From the NCBI GenBank assembly GCA_004554775.1, contig SFKI01000024.1, positions 1 through 63,005 on the forward strand: a stretch of DNA of 63,005 bases, written 5' to 3'. Below the pieces are notes generated by a model that was given only the letters and a program-made list of their open reading frames with translations, ran no database searches and was not told the DNA's origin. Positions 1-8,105 of this stretch are shown in pieces (the stretch's first letter is position 1; each line of letters starts with the position of its first letter). The stretch comes from Subdoligranulum variabile. Lineage in GTDB: Bacteria > Bacillota > Clostridia > Oscillospirales > Ruminococcaceae. The position numbers and the translations under genes are program-made.

Positions 1-1
1 C

Positions 2-460
2 CAGATGATCCTGGACGGCCCGCAGCGTAAGGGCGACCTGCGCCGCGCTCGTGCTGGTGCTCAGAACATCGTTCCTAACTCCACCGGCGCTGCCAAGGCC
101 ATCGGCCTGGTCATCCCCGAGCTGAACGGCAAGCTGATCGGCTCTGCTCAGCGCGTTCCCGTTCCCACCGGCTCTACCACCATCCTGGTTGCCGTTGTCA
201 AGGGCAAGGACGTCACCAAGGAAGCTATCAACGCTGCTATGAAGGCTGCTGCCTCCGAGAGCTTCGGCTACAACGAGGATCCGATCGTTTCTTCTGACGT
301 TATCGGCATGCGTTACGGCTCTCTGTTCGACGCTACCCAGACCATGGTTGCCAAGATCGACGACGACACCTATCAGGTTCAGGTCGTTTCCTGGTACGAC
401 AACGAGAACTCCTACACCTCTCAGATGGTCCGCACCATTAAGTACTTCGCTGAGCTGTAA
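2..460 (+). CDS. gap: Glyceraldehyde-3-phosphate dehydrogenase, C-terminal part (5' end outside window)
   Basis: Catalyses the NAD-dependent oxidation and phosphorylation of glyceraldehyde 3-phosphate in glycolysis, in the cytoplasm. The frame is already open at the window edge, so about 150 C-terminal residues are visible. They match the GAPDH catalytic domain: an RRARAGAQNIVPNSTGAAKA stretch, the VPVPTGS segment, and the near-terminal WYDNENSYTSQMV that contributes to NAD binding. Codon use is strongly biased (GGC, AAG, CTG, GTT), as expected for a highly expressed gene. A strong terminator follows 45 bp downstream. Identification is secure; only the N-terminal NAD domain is missing because of the window boundary. 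Confidence 0.97.
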   Translation, partial: QMILDGPQRKGDLRRARAGAQNIVPNSTGAAKAIGLVIPELNGKLIGSAQRVPVPTGSTTILVAVVKGKDVTKEAINAAMKAAASESFGYNEDPIVSSDVIGMRYGSLFDATQTMVAKIDDDTYQVQVVSWYDNENSYTSQMVRTIKYFAEL

Positions 461-504
461 TCGAAAGATTTTAGCTGCGAACTGCTGAATCGTAGGTAAG
501 CACC

Positions 505-545
505 GCGCCCCTTCCGCTGGAAACAGCGGCGGGGGCGCTTTTTGT
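505..545 (+). terminator. Intrinsic terminator of gap
   Basis: A 15-bp GC-rich stem (505-519 with 524-538, one mismatch and one wobble) with a GAAA loop is followed by a T-run. It sits 45 bp after the gap stop codon. Confidence 0.9.
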
Positions 546-604
546 TACCAGACGTTTCGTTTCTCATTTCTCACGCTATCTGGCAATGAGAAACGTTTGA
601 GAAA

Positions 605-680
605 CGTAATGGGCCGCCCCTACATCCACCACGCACCCGGCCAGCCGTAGGGGCGGATTCCATATCCACCCGCCTTTTGT
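605..680. repeat. REP-like intergenic palindrome (GTAGGGGCGG family)
   Basis: Two outward-facing blocks, GCCGCCCCTAC and GTAGGGGCGGATTCCATATCC, form an imperfect inverted pair. The same core recurs near 8.97, 14.2, 25.9, 30.0, 56.0 and 57.7 kb, always between genes. Confidence 0.7.
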
Positions 681-718
681 GCCTTCTTTTGGCTGGTAGA
701 ATATGTAATGGGATGCCC

Positions 719-783
719 GGGAAGTACATTGGTAGTTTTCAAGGTATTCTTAACGATACCTTGAAACTGCAAATGTACCTCCC
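719..783. repeat. Long imperfect hairpin
   Basis: The arm at 719-747 is nearly the reverse complement of 756-783 (shared blocks GTACATT, TTTCAAGGTAT / ATACCTTGAAA, AATGTAC) around an 8-nt loop. It is not followed by a T-run, so it is not a simple terminator. It lies in the gene-poor stretch 461-1129, where only a coding remnant at 910-1077 is also visible. Confidence 0.6.
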
Positions 784-830
784 GATGGAAAATGGAGCAA
801 CCAACGCAAGGCCGCACGGGGCGTCGGCGC

Positions 831-912
831 TTGGCGGCGCACAACGAGCGCCGCCATCCCGCAAAAGCGGGCCCGCTCGTGCGGTTCAATGCCCCACTGG
901 GGGCATTGATCG
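831..912. repeat. Cluster of three short GC-rich hairpins
   Basis: Consecutive stems are GGCGGCGC/GCGCCGCC (831-853), CCCGC/GCGGG (about 858-871) and CAATGCCCC/GGGGCATTG (about 887-908). The last has the same ...CCCCACTGGGG... core as the palindrome at 32.29 kb and resembles the one at 34.58 kb. Probably a dispersed intergenic repeat. Confidence 0.5.
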
Positions 913-1077
913 CTGCGCGACCCCGCAACACCGCCCACTACAAACAAACTGTCAAACGCAATTGTGACTGTGTGGTTGTTCGCAGGGGCAGATGGCGATA
1001 CCCTGTATACCGCAGACGAATACGAATATAAAGTAAGCACGGTGTCCTGGTGCCAGGACGGTATCTGCAAACGATAA
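910..1077 (+). pseudogene. Possible coding remnant (C-terminal fragment of an unknown small protein)
   Basis: Between a stop at 907-909 and TAA at 1075-1077 one frame reads a protein-like tail, including GADGDTLYTADEYEYKVS and then a short WCQDGICKR end. Codons such as GAC, GAA, ACC and CTG look like local coding sequence. There is no ATG and no clear ribosome site; GTG at 964 or 970 are the only usable starts. A terminator-like hairpin follows at once. This may be the 3' end of a decayed gene or a chance frame; no family is recognised. Confidence 0.25.
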
Positions 1078-1078
1078 A

Positions 1079-1121
1079 GAAAACCGGCATCCCCAACGCA
1101 AAGGGATGCCGGTTTTTACTA
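1079..1121 (-). terminator. Intrinsic terminator of the sugar transferase gene
   Basis: A perfect AACCGGCATCCC / GGGATGCCGGTT stem has T-rich flanks on both sides, so it can act in both directions. It lies just after the stop codon of the minus-strand gene ending at 1130. Confidence 0.85.
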
Positions 1122-1129
1122 TTTGATTT

Positions 1130-2581
1130 TTACTTTGCGCCGCGGCCGGCAAATACTACGTACACTGTCTTAAACAAGATCTTGATATCCCCCCACAGGG
1201 ACCAGTTGTCGATGTATTTTACATCCAGGCGGACAACTTCCTCAAAATCCTCGATGTCGCTGCGGCCGCTTACCTGCCACAGACCGGTGATGCCGGGCTT
1301 CATTGACAGGCGGCGCTTGTGGTGGCTCTCGTACTGGCGGTACTCGTCCAGCGTCGGCGGGCGGGTGCCTACCAGGCTCATATCGCCGCGCAGCACATCA
1401 AAAAACTGCGGCAGTTCGTCAATGCTTGTCTTGCGGATGAATTTGCCCACCTTGGTAATGCGTGGGTCATCCTGCATTTTGAACATCAGGCCGTTCATTT
1501 CGTTCTGGGCCATCAGGCTCTTTTTGCGTTCCTCGGCATCCATATACATGCTGCGCAGCTTATGGATGTAGAACACGCGGCCGTTCAGGCCGACACGCTT
1601 TTGCTTGAAGATCAGCGGGCCGGGGCTTTCCAGCTTCAGCGGGATCGCCGTGATGGCGATGATGGGGATGCTGATGAGGCAGCCCACCAGGCCGCCCACA
1701 ATATCCATCGCGCGCTTCAGCACGCGGTCGCGCAGCTTCAGATCCAGGGTGCCCATTGTGACGATGTTGCCCCCGGCGCAGCGCCCCAGCATGCGGGAAA
1801 ACCGTACCGAGCTCGTCTCGCCGCAGCAGCGCTCCTCGATGTGGTCAAGCAGCAGCAGGCGGAAATGCACGGTCAGGCCCATGCTCTCCATCTCTTCCAG
1901 CACGGGGATGAACGACTCGCCGCTGTCCATCGGGATATCGACGTAGATCTCATCCAGCGCGGCCTGCCGCAGCCAGTCCATAAAATTATCGTAGTTGGCC
2001 GTCACCTTAACCCCGGCCAGCGTGCTGCCCACGTCGGATGCCGGGGCTTCCAGGATCGCCACGCCGCTGATGTGCTTGGACCAGTCGCGCTGCAGCTCGG
2101 CAATGAGCTTTTCGGCGCGGTCCTGCGTGGTGATAAGCCCGACCAGGCTTTCCAGCCCCGACGTGCTCTGCATTTTCAGTAACCTGCGCTTGAGCAGCCC
2201 GTGGGCGATGGGCAGTAAAATAAAGTTGATGAGCGGCACCGCTAAGGTGAAATACCGCGAGTCCAGCATCGTGGCCTTGGTCAGCAGCATGGCCGTGGAG
2301 TAGACAAGCCCCAGCAGCACATTGAACTTGATCGAGAGTCTGACTTCCTCCCCGTAGGAGCGGTTGACGATGTTTTCCGCCTGGTCAAAGCAGATAAACG
2401 TTGCCACAAAGGCCAGCATCAGCAGGCAGATCGTCTGCACCCAGTCGCTGGGCTCGTAGGGCATCAGGTGGTTCAAAATACCGTCCGTCAGCACCCAGGC
2501 CAGCAGGGTGCTGAGCAGCAGCACCACAAAGTCTGTCAAAAAAACATAAATATATTGCAGCTTTTCACGCTTGGTGATCAT
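1130..2581 (-). CDS. Polyprenyl-phosphate sugar-1-phosphate transferase (exopolysaccharide initiating enzyme)
   Basis: Probably transfers a sugar-1-phosphate from a UDP-sugar to undecaprenyl phosphate at the membrane, the first step of capsule or exopolysaccharide repeat assembly (WcaJ/EpsL/CpsE type). The 483 residues show four N-terminal membrane spans (about 10-130), a central soluble linker, a further hydrophobic segment (about 295-320) and the C-terminal bacterial sugar transferase domain. That domain carries SPGPLIFKQKRVG, KLRSM, TSIDELPQ, DMSLVGTRPP and KPGITGLWQVSGR. Length is typical of the family. It is a single-gene unit with its own promoter at 2665-2693 and terminator at 1079-1121. 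The sugar specificity (Gal, Glc or GalNAc) cannot be read from the sequence. Confidence 0.93.
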   Translation of the reverse strand: MITKREKLQYIYVFLTDFVVLLLSTLLAWVLTDGILNHLMPYEPSDWVQTICLLMLAFVATFICFDQAENIVNRSYGEEVRLSIKFNVLLGLVYSTAMLLTKATMLDSRYFTLAVPLINFILLPIAHGLLKRRLLKMQSTSGLESLVGLITTQDRAEKLIAELQRDWSKHISGVAILEAPASDVGSTLAGVKVTANYDNFMDWLRQAALDEIYVDIPMDSGESFIPVLEEMESMGLTVHFRLLLLDHIEERCCGETSSVRFSRMLGRCAGGNIVTMGTLDLKLRDRVLKRAMDIVGGLVGCLISIPIIAITAIPLKLESPGPLIFKQKRVGLNGRVFYIHKLRSMYMDAEERKKSLMAQNEMNGLMFKMQDDPRITKVGKFIRKTSIDELPQFFDVLRGDMSLVGTRPPTLDEYRQYESHHKRRLSMKPGITGLWQVSGRSDIEDFEEVVRLDVKYIDNWSLWGDIKILFKTVYVVFAGRGAK

Positions 2582-2664
2582 CCGTGTTCCAATTCCTCCC
2601 TCAAACAGCAGAGCCGGGCGGGGCTTTCCACAATGCCGCCCCTATAAAAGCTCATGTATGCCTT

Positions 2665-2693
2665 ATACTATCATATTTGGCCGAGCTTTTCAA
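2665..2693 (-). promoter_or_regulatory. Promoter of the sugar transferase gene
   Basis: On the minus strand, -35 TTGAAA (2693-2688), a 17-bp spacer and -10 TAGTAT (2670-2665), about 85 bp before the start codon. Confidence 0.6.
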
Positions 2694-2785
2694 CAAGCGT
2701 TTGATTCTAACCGCAAAGCGTGTCGAAAATTCAGCACTTTGCTATGTTTCAAAAGCGGCTTGACTCGATATTTTGCCGAATTTGC

Positions 2786-2814
2786 TTGCCATAACGCCCT
2801 TTCTGATTTATACT
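2786..2814 (+). promoter_or_regulatory. Promoter of the FHA/ABC operon
   Basis: -35 TTGCCA (2786-2791), a 17-bp spacer and -10 TATACT (2809-2814), about 30 bp before the GGGAGG ribosome site of the first gene. Confidence 0.7.
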
Positions 2815-2852
2815 ATAAATAAGTATAGACTTGTGGCTGAGGGAGGATCTCT

Positions 2853-4289
2853 ATGGCTGCCATTGATATCAACCAATATATAGAGCAAAGCGGCATGCGC
2901 AAGGCGCGTTTTGGCGGGTACGAGCCGGACGATGTGCGCCAGGCCATGCTGAACCTGTGCAGTGAGTACGAGCAGCGCCTGAACACGGCCGTGCAGCAGG
3001 TGCGCGGTGCCCAACAGGAGGCCGAAGCCCTGCGCCGCCGCTGCCAGACGCTGATCGGCCAGAACCAGAACCTGGCCGCGCAGAACGCTGCGCTGGCGGG
3101 CAAGGCCGACCGCATCGCCCGCGTGCAGAGCGATATGGAAACGCGCTACTCCAAAGTGCAGGAGCGCAACCATTCGCTGACCGACCAGGTGGCGATGCTG
3201 CGCTTAAAAAACACCGATCTGGAGCTGAAAAACAAAGAGCTGACCGAGCGTGCCGAAAACGCCGACGCCGCGCTGCGCATCAAGGGCCGCGAGCATGAGC
3301 AGGCCAAGCAGCAGGTGCTGGCCGAGCGTGACTCCGTCGTGGCAGGCGCGCAGAAAGAAGCTGCCCGCATCCGCAGCCAGGCCCGCGAGGAAGCCGACCA
3401 GCTGCTGAAGGATACCAACCTCAAGGCCGAAGCGATCGACCAGCTTGCGCGCGAGCAGGCCATCGGCCAGGCCCGCAAGATGGTGCAGGCTGCGACCGAG
3501 GAGACCCGCGAGATCCAGAACGCCCACCGCCTGCGCCTGCAGGACCTGCAAAGCCGCATTGACGCGATGGAACAGCAGCGCGGCAAGCTGATGGACTTTT
3601 TGGCCAAGATGATCGGCGAATTGCAGGAAACGCAGGACTACGCCCGGCAGAACAGCCCCCAGCCGCTGGAAAATGCCGAGACCACCGAGCCTTCGGCTGA
3701 GCCGCAGCTCGATCTTTCGCCGACGGCGGTCGACGCTGCTGCCAGCGCCCTGCGCACCGGGGATACCCCCGAGGAAACGCCCGCCCCGGCCCCGGCGGAT
3801 ACCGGCGACCAGCCGCGCAACTGCGTGGTGGCCCCGGTGTGGAACGACCACGCCAACGATACCCGCGCAGCCCGCCCCGTGCCGGACGGCCCCGAAAAGC
3901 AGCCGATGCCGGAATACTTCGACACCACCCCCACCGCCAACGAGCTGCACACGATGCAGGCCCCGCCTGCCGAACCTGCCCAAAAGCAGCAGGGGGAGGT
4001 TGAGATCCCGGGTGCGATCTTCTCCTACCCGATCTTACGCCAGAAGGGCGAGCCGATTCTGGACGAGGAACCGCCGGTGCGCGGCCCCCATACCCCGCTG
4101 CTGCCGGAGCTGGACGCCGATGAGGAAGAGGACGACCCCCTCACCGCGCCTGCCGCCCCGGCACAGCCCGCCCCGCAGCCTGCCGCCCCTGCGGCCGGTG
4201 CCCCGGCCAGGACCGTGACCAGCGGCCTGCGCCGCAAGAAAGCCGTAATGGCCCTGCGCGCTTTGCGCCGCAAGCTGGGAGAAGTTTAA
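2853..4289 (+). CDS. DivIVA-like coiled-coil protein
   Basis: Likely a cytoplasmic scaffold. The N-terminus carries a DivIVA-type motif (RKARFGGYEPDDVRQ, residues about 16-30). A long coiled coil rich in Glu, Gln, Arg and Ala follows to about residue 270, then a Pro/Ala/Glu-rich disordered region. The protein ends in a basic tail (SGLRRKKAVMALRALRRK) that may bind membrane or nucleic acid. DivIVA/GpsB proteins bind curved membrane or organise envelope machines; this one is much longer than GpsB and its partner is unknown. It is the first gene of a five-gene operon, 19 bp ahead of the vWA-FHA gene. The start is supported by GGGAGG at 2841-2846. That it anchors the downstream membrane proteins is inference. 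Confidence 0.75.
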   Translation: MAAIDINQYIEQSGMRKARFGGYEPDDVRQAMLNLCSEYEQRLNTAVQQVRGAQQEAEALRRRCQTLIGQNQNLAAQNAALAGKADRIARVQSDMETRYSKVQERNHSLTDQVAMLRLKNTDLELKNKELTERAENADAALRIKGREHEQAKQQVLAERDSVVAGAQKEAARIRSQAREEADQLLKDTNLKAEAIDQLAREQAIGQARKMVQAATEETREIQNAHRLRLQDLQSRIDAMEQQRGKLMDFLAKMIGELQETQDYARQNSPQPLENAETTEPSAEPQLDLSPTAVDAAASALRTGDTPEETPAPAPADTGDQPRNCVVAPVWNDHANDTRAARPVPDGPEKQPMPEYFDTTPTANELHTMQAPPAEPAQKQQGEVEIPGAIFSYPILRQKGEPILDEEPPVRGPHTPLLPELDADEEEDDPLTAPAAPAQPAPQPAAPAAGAPARTVTSGLRRKKAVMALRALRRKLGEV

Positions 4290-4308
4290 ACAAGACAGGA
4301 GGCTTTTT

Positions 4309-6042
4309 GTGAAGAGCCATACATACCGGGCGGCGGCGCTGGTGCTGCTGCTTGCCCTCTGGTGCGCCCCCGCCGTTTGGGCCGAGGATACCACCACGGC
4401 CTCCTCCGGGTCGGCGGGCAGCTTCCAGCTGGAGCAGGTCTATGTCAACGCGCCCGAGCTGGACGTCTATTTCTACGCCACCGACGCCAACGGCGATTCC
4501 TACAGCCCCATTGTTGTGCAGGCGCAGGAGGTGGAAGCCACCCTTGGCGACCGCAAGCTCGACACCGGCATGATCGGCGTGGCCGACGACCCCATCTGCT
4601 ATATCATTGCGCTGGACAACAGCAGCTCCATCAACGCCGAGGACTTCCACAAAATGCGCACGGCGATCTGGAAGCTGGCCCAGACCAAACAGGAAAAAGA
4701 CCAGATCATGGTCTACACGCTGGCGGGCGGCGTGCAGTGCGCCCTGCCTGCCACCAACGACAAGGCGGAAATTTTCAACACACTGCGCACGATCGAACAA
4801 AGCGAGGGGGCCATCGACCTGACCGGTGCGGCAGCCTCGCTGGCGGCGGATATCCGGGCCGAGTACCAGTCGCTGGCACCGCGCAAGGCCGCGTTCATCT
4901 GCACCGATGCCTCCCAGGTCATGACCAACCTGGCGCTGCTGGGCGGCACGCTGGGCACCGACCAGAGCAGCCTGAACATGGCGATGTACACCTTCATCTG
5001 TACCGCCGCGCCCGAACGGCTCGAATCCATGACCCAGATGACAAACGGCAAGGTCGTAGCCTGCCGCCATGAGGACCTTGCCGCCGAGATGCAGGCCAAA
5101 CAGACCTGGTTTGCCCAGGCGCTGACCCTGCGTACCGAGGTGCCGGAAAGCCTGACCGGCGAGCGGCAGGAGGTGTTCACACTCTCGGTGCCCAAGCTCG
5201 GCAGTGCCGTAAAAAGCAGCACCACCGTCTACATGGGCTTTAAAATGGAGAAGCCCCAGGTTACAAAGGTGGAGCCGCTGGGCCGTACAAAACTGCGCCT
5301 GACCTTTAACCAGGCGGTCAACGCCAACGCCGACCGCCCGCAGTATTACCGCGTCTACACAAACGATGTGTGGGGCTGGTACGTCAAAATTGAATCGGTC
5401 GAGCTGAGCGAGGATGGCCGCACCGCCGTGCTGACCACCGAGCCGCTCTACCAGGGCCGTTACAACGTTGCTTTAAATAAGGTATCCAGCCGCATGACGC
5501 CCGCCAACGTCAGCACCCGCCAGCAAAGCTGCACCTTTATGGTCGCGCGCTGGCCGCGGGACCGCAAATTCTACATGGGGCGGTTCAGCATGCCGCTGAC
5601 CATCGCTGCGGTGCTGCTGGGCGCACTGACCCTGAACTGGCTGCTGCTGCGCCGCAAGGAGCGCGGAGCCGAGCAGGCTGCCGAGGCCGAACACCTGCTG
5701 GCCGGTGCGGCCAGCCTGGACGGCACCGACGCGCTGCCCAAGCGCTGGGTAACGCTGTTTTGGGCCAAGCGCGGTTCCATCGCCGAAAGCCGCTGGGCGG
5801 GCATTGTGGAAAGCAGCCTGATTTTGGGCAGCGATGCCGCGCAGTGCGACCTCTGCCTGCCGGACAGCCGCATCCGCCCCCAGCATGCCGTGCTGGCTGT
5901 ACGGGACGAAGCCTTGCTGGTGCAGCCCCTTGGCCCCGATACGACGGTGTTCGTCAACGGCGAAAGGATCGCCGGGGAGCACTGCCTGCAAAATAACGAT
6001 ACCCTGCGTCTGGGACGCACGACGATACGCCTTGTGCTGTGA
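4309..6042 (+). CDS. Membrane protein: signal peptide, vWA domain, Ig-like domain, TM helix, C-terminal FHA domain
   Basis: The 577 residues begin with a signal peptide (hydrophobic core about 9-25, AEA-like cleavage near WAED). An extracytoplasmic von Willebrand A domain follows, with an intact metal site: DNSSS near residue 102, the DLTGAA threonine, and the FICTDAS aspartate. An SbsA-like Ig module comes next (about 320-395, LRLTFNQAVN), then one membrane helix (about 425-447). The cytoplasmic FHA domain (about 495-577) is atypical: the usual GR reads GS and the SRxxH motif reads RIRPQHA, although the NG turn remains. The start is GTG, chosen for AGGAGG at 4297-4302. The topology suggests coupling of an external metal-dependent adhesion to an internal partner. 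Function unknown. Confidence 0.8.
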   Translation: MKSHTYRAAALVLLLALWCAPAVWAEDTTTASSGSAGSFQLEQVYVNAPELDVYFYATDANGDSYSPIVVQAQEVEATLGDRKLDTGMIGVADDPICYIIALDNSSSINAEDFHKMRTAIWKLAQTKQEKDQIMVYTLAGGVQCALPATNDKAEIFNTLRTIEQSEGAIDLTGAAASLAADIRAEYQSLAPRKAAFICTDASQVMTNLALLGGTLGTDQSSLNMAMYTFICTAAPERLESMTQMTNGKVVACRHEDLAAEMQAKQTWFAQALTLRTEVPESLTGERQEVFTLSVPKLGSAVKSSTTVYMGFKMEKPQVTKVEPLGRTKLRLTFNQAVNANADRPQYYRVYTNDVWGWYVKIESVELSEDGRTAVLTTEPLYQGRYNVALNKVSSRMTPANVSTRQQSCTFMVARWPRDRKFYMGRFSMPLTIAAVLLGALTLNWLLLRRKERGAEQAAEAEHLLAGAASLDGTDALPKRWVTLFWAKRGSIAESRWAGIVESSLILGSDAAQCDLCLPDSRIRPQHAVLAVRDEALLVQPLGPDTTVFVNGERIAGEHCLQNNDTLRLGRTTIRLVL

Positions 6043-6056
6043 GCGGAGGAACGACG

Positions 6057-6569
6057 ATGAAACTGACCAAATGCGCCAGCGGCCATTTTTATGACGCTGA
6101 TAAATACCCCGAATGTCCCTACTGCAATACCGATTTGCAGACCGATTCGTCCATCGTGCGCAGCGGCATCCCCGAGTCTGAAACCGAAAAAGCCCCGGAC
6201 GCCCCCGCGCCCGAGACCCCGGCGGCAGCACCGGCCGGCCCCGTGGCCGGTTGGCTGGTCGTGCTGGACGGGCAGGCCAAGGGCCGTGATCTGCGCCTGG
6301 GCGTGGGCCGGACTTTCTTAGGGCTGGATGCCGACGGCACGCCCGTGACCCTGAGCGCCGATGCCCCGCTGCATCTGCGCCAGGCTGTGCTGGTCTACGA
6401 CGGCGAGGCCAAGACCTACACGCTGCTGCCCGGTTCCTCGCAGGAGCTGTGCTACCTGGAGGGGACGGCCCTGCTGGCCCCGCAGGAGCTGGCCGGGGAC
6501 GAGACCTTGCGCCTGGGCACTGCCGCGCTGAAATTTGTGCCGTTCTGCGGCCCGGATTTCAGCTGGTAA
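6057..6569 (+). CDS. Zinc-ribbon / degenerate FHA domain protein
   Basis: About 170 residues. The N-terminus has a one-zinc ribbon pattern (KCASGHFYDADKYPECPYC). A Pro/Ala linker follows, then an FHA-fold domain ending in FVPFCGPDFSW. The pThr-binding residues of canonical FHA domains are not evident: the SRxxH position reads LHLRQA and the NG turn reads YLEG. It may therefore be structural rather than a phosphopeptide reader. The start is ATG at 6057 with GGAGGA at 6045-6050; an in-frame GTG at 6039 overlaps the upstream stop and has no ribosome site. It lies between two other FHA genes with gaps of only 14 and 12 bp. Cytoplasmic; function unknown. Confidence 0.7.
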   Translation: MKLTKCASGHFYDADKYPECPYCNTDLQTDSSIVRSGIPESETEKAPDAPAPETPAAAPAGPVAGWLVVLDGQAKGRDLRLGVGRTFLGLDADGTPVTLSADAPLHLRQAVLVYDGEAKTYTLLPGSSQELCYLEGTALLAPQELAGDETLRLGTAALKFVPFCGPDFSW

Positions 6570-6581
6570 GGGGGTGGCAGC

Positions 6582-8105
6582 GTGGCAAGCGAAATTGTCT
6601 TTTTAATTACCGAACAGCGCAATAAACAGCGCATCACCCTCCCGGCGGGCAGCTATCGCTTTGGCCGCAGCGCCCAGTGCGAGTACGTGCTGCGCCGCAA
6701 TAACGTCGGCGAGGTGCAGTTCATCGTGGCCCACACCAAAGAGGGCTGGACCGTGACCGATTCCGCGACTGAGTGCGCGACCTGGTACAACAACCGCTAC
6801 CTGACCCAAGGGGAGACCTGCCCCTTGCAGGAGGGGGACGTGCTGGGCCTGAACACCGACGGCGACACATCGACCCAGGAGATCACCTTCCGCGTTGAGG
6901 AGATCCGCACCGTGCAGGGCGGCGAGACCGGCTTGCGGCAGGAACAGACCGACAACGCCGTGCTGCGCGAGGTGGACGTCCGCCGCAAAAAGCGGGTGCT
7001 TATCGGCCGCGGCGACGACTGCGACATCAAACTCGTCAGCGACCGCGTATCCCGCCATCACTGCGAGGTTTTGTATAAAGACGGCCACTACGAACTGCGT
7101 GATTTAGGCTCGACCAACGGCACCTATGTGGACGGTGCCCGCGTGACCGGCACGGTGCTGCGCAGCGGCGCGGTGATCAACGTGCCTACGCAGGTATTTG
7201 CGTTTTCTGGCGGGCTGCTGCATTACCACGAGCATAAAAGCGGCATCAGCGTGCAGCTGCTGAACGTGTATAAAACGGTCAAAAACCGCAATACCGGCAA
7301 GCCGCTGAACATCGTGGACGGTACGAGCTTTGAAATTGAGCCCAACAGTTTTGTGGTGCTGGTGGGCGGCTCCGGCACCGGCAAATCCAGCTTGCTGACC
7401 TGCATCACCGGCACCGCGCCCTGCACCAAGGGCAGCGTGCGGTTTGATGGCCTTGATACCGCCGACAACCGCAACGCCTTTGAAGCCGTACTGGGCTACG
7501 TGCCGCAAAAGGACATCATGCACGACAATTTAACGGTCGAGCAGAGCCTGACCTTTACGGCCAAGCTGCGCATTGCGCACGACGCCACCAAGGCCGAGAT
7601 CAACGCCGCCGTAGCCCATGCCATTGAGGCTGTAGACCTGACCGGGCGCGAAAAAACGCTGATCTCGCAGCTTTCCGGCGGGCAGAAAAAGCGCGTGTCC
7701 ATCGCCATGGAGCTGCTGGCCAACCCGCGCTTACTGATTCTGGACGAGCCGACCAGCGGCCTTTCGCCCGACCTGGACCGCAGCATGATGGAGCTGTGCC
7801 GCAAGCTCAGCCACCAGAACTGCACGGTGCTGATGGTCACGCACAACATGTCCAACATCAACCTGTGCGATAAAATTGCCTTTTTGGGCGTGGGCGGCGT
7901 GCTATGCTACTACGGCGCGCCCGAAAACCTGCACCGCTACTTTGATGTGGAGCTGACCAGCGATATTTTTGAAAAGCTGCGGGTGCCCGAGCTTATCGAG
8001 CAGTACCGCCAGCAGTATTTTACCACGCCCGAGTTCAACCGCCTGGTGGCGGCCTGGCCCGAGGCAGCGCAGGAGGCGGATAAGCGATGCAGCCAATCAA
8101 ACTGA
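6582..8105 (+). CDS. FHA-FHA-ABC transporter ATPase (ABCG/ABC-2 type)
   Basis: A 507-residue fusion of two N-terminal FHA modules and an ABC ATPase. FHA-1 (about 1-110) keeps GRSAQCEY but lacks the SRxxH motif. FHA-2 (about 135-225) is canonical, with GRGDDCDIKL, VSRHHCEV and GSTNGTYVDG, and should bind phosphothreonine. The ATPase (about 235-480) has Walker A GGSGTGKSS, a Q-loop, signature LSGGQKKR, Walker B LLILDEPTSGL and an H-loop histidine (VTHN). FHA-ABCG fusions are known elsewhere, for example mycobacterial Rv1747, where Ser/Thr kinases control export; no kinase lies in this window. The start is GTG after a GGGGTGG site. It overlaps the permease gene by 19 bp. The substrate is unknown. 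Confidence 0.88.
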   Translation: MASEIVFLITEQRNKQRITLPAGSYRFGRSAQCEYVLRRNNVGEVQFIVAHTKEGWTVTDSATECATWYNNRYLTQGETCPLQEGDVLGLNTDGDTSTQEITFRVEEIRTVQGGETGLRQEQTDNAVLREVDVRRKKRVLIGRGDDCDIKLVSDRVSRHHCEVLYKDGHYELRDLGSTNGTYVDGARVTGTVLRSGAVINVPTQVFAFSGGLLHYHEHKSGISVQLLNVYKTVKNRNTGKPLNIVDGTSFEIEPNSFVVLVGGSGTGKSSLLTCITGTAPCTKGSVRFDGLDTADNRNAFEAVLGYVPQKDIMHDNLTVEQSLTFTAKLRIAHDATKAEINAAVAHAIEAVDLTGREKTLISQLSGGQKKRVSIAMELLANPRLLILDEPTSGLSPDLDRSMMELCRKLSHQNCTVLMVTHNMSNINLCDKIAFLGVGGVLCYYGAPENLHRYFDVELTSDIFEKLRVPELIEQYRQQYFTTPEFNRLVAAWPEAAQEADKRCSQSN

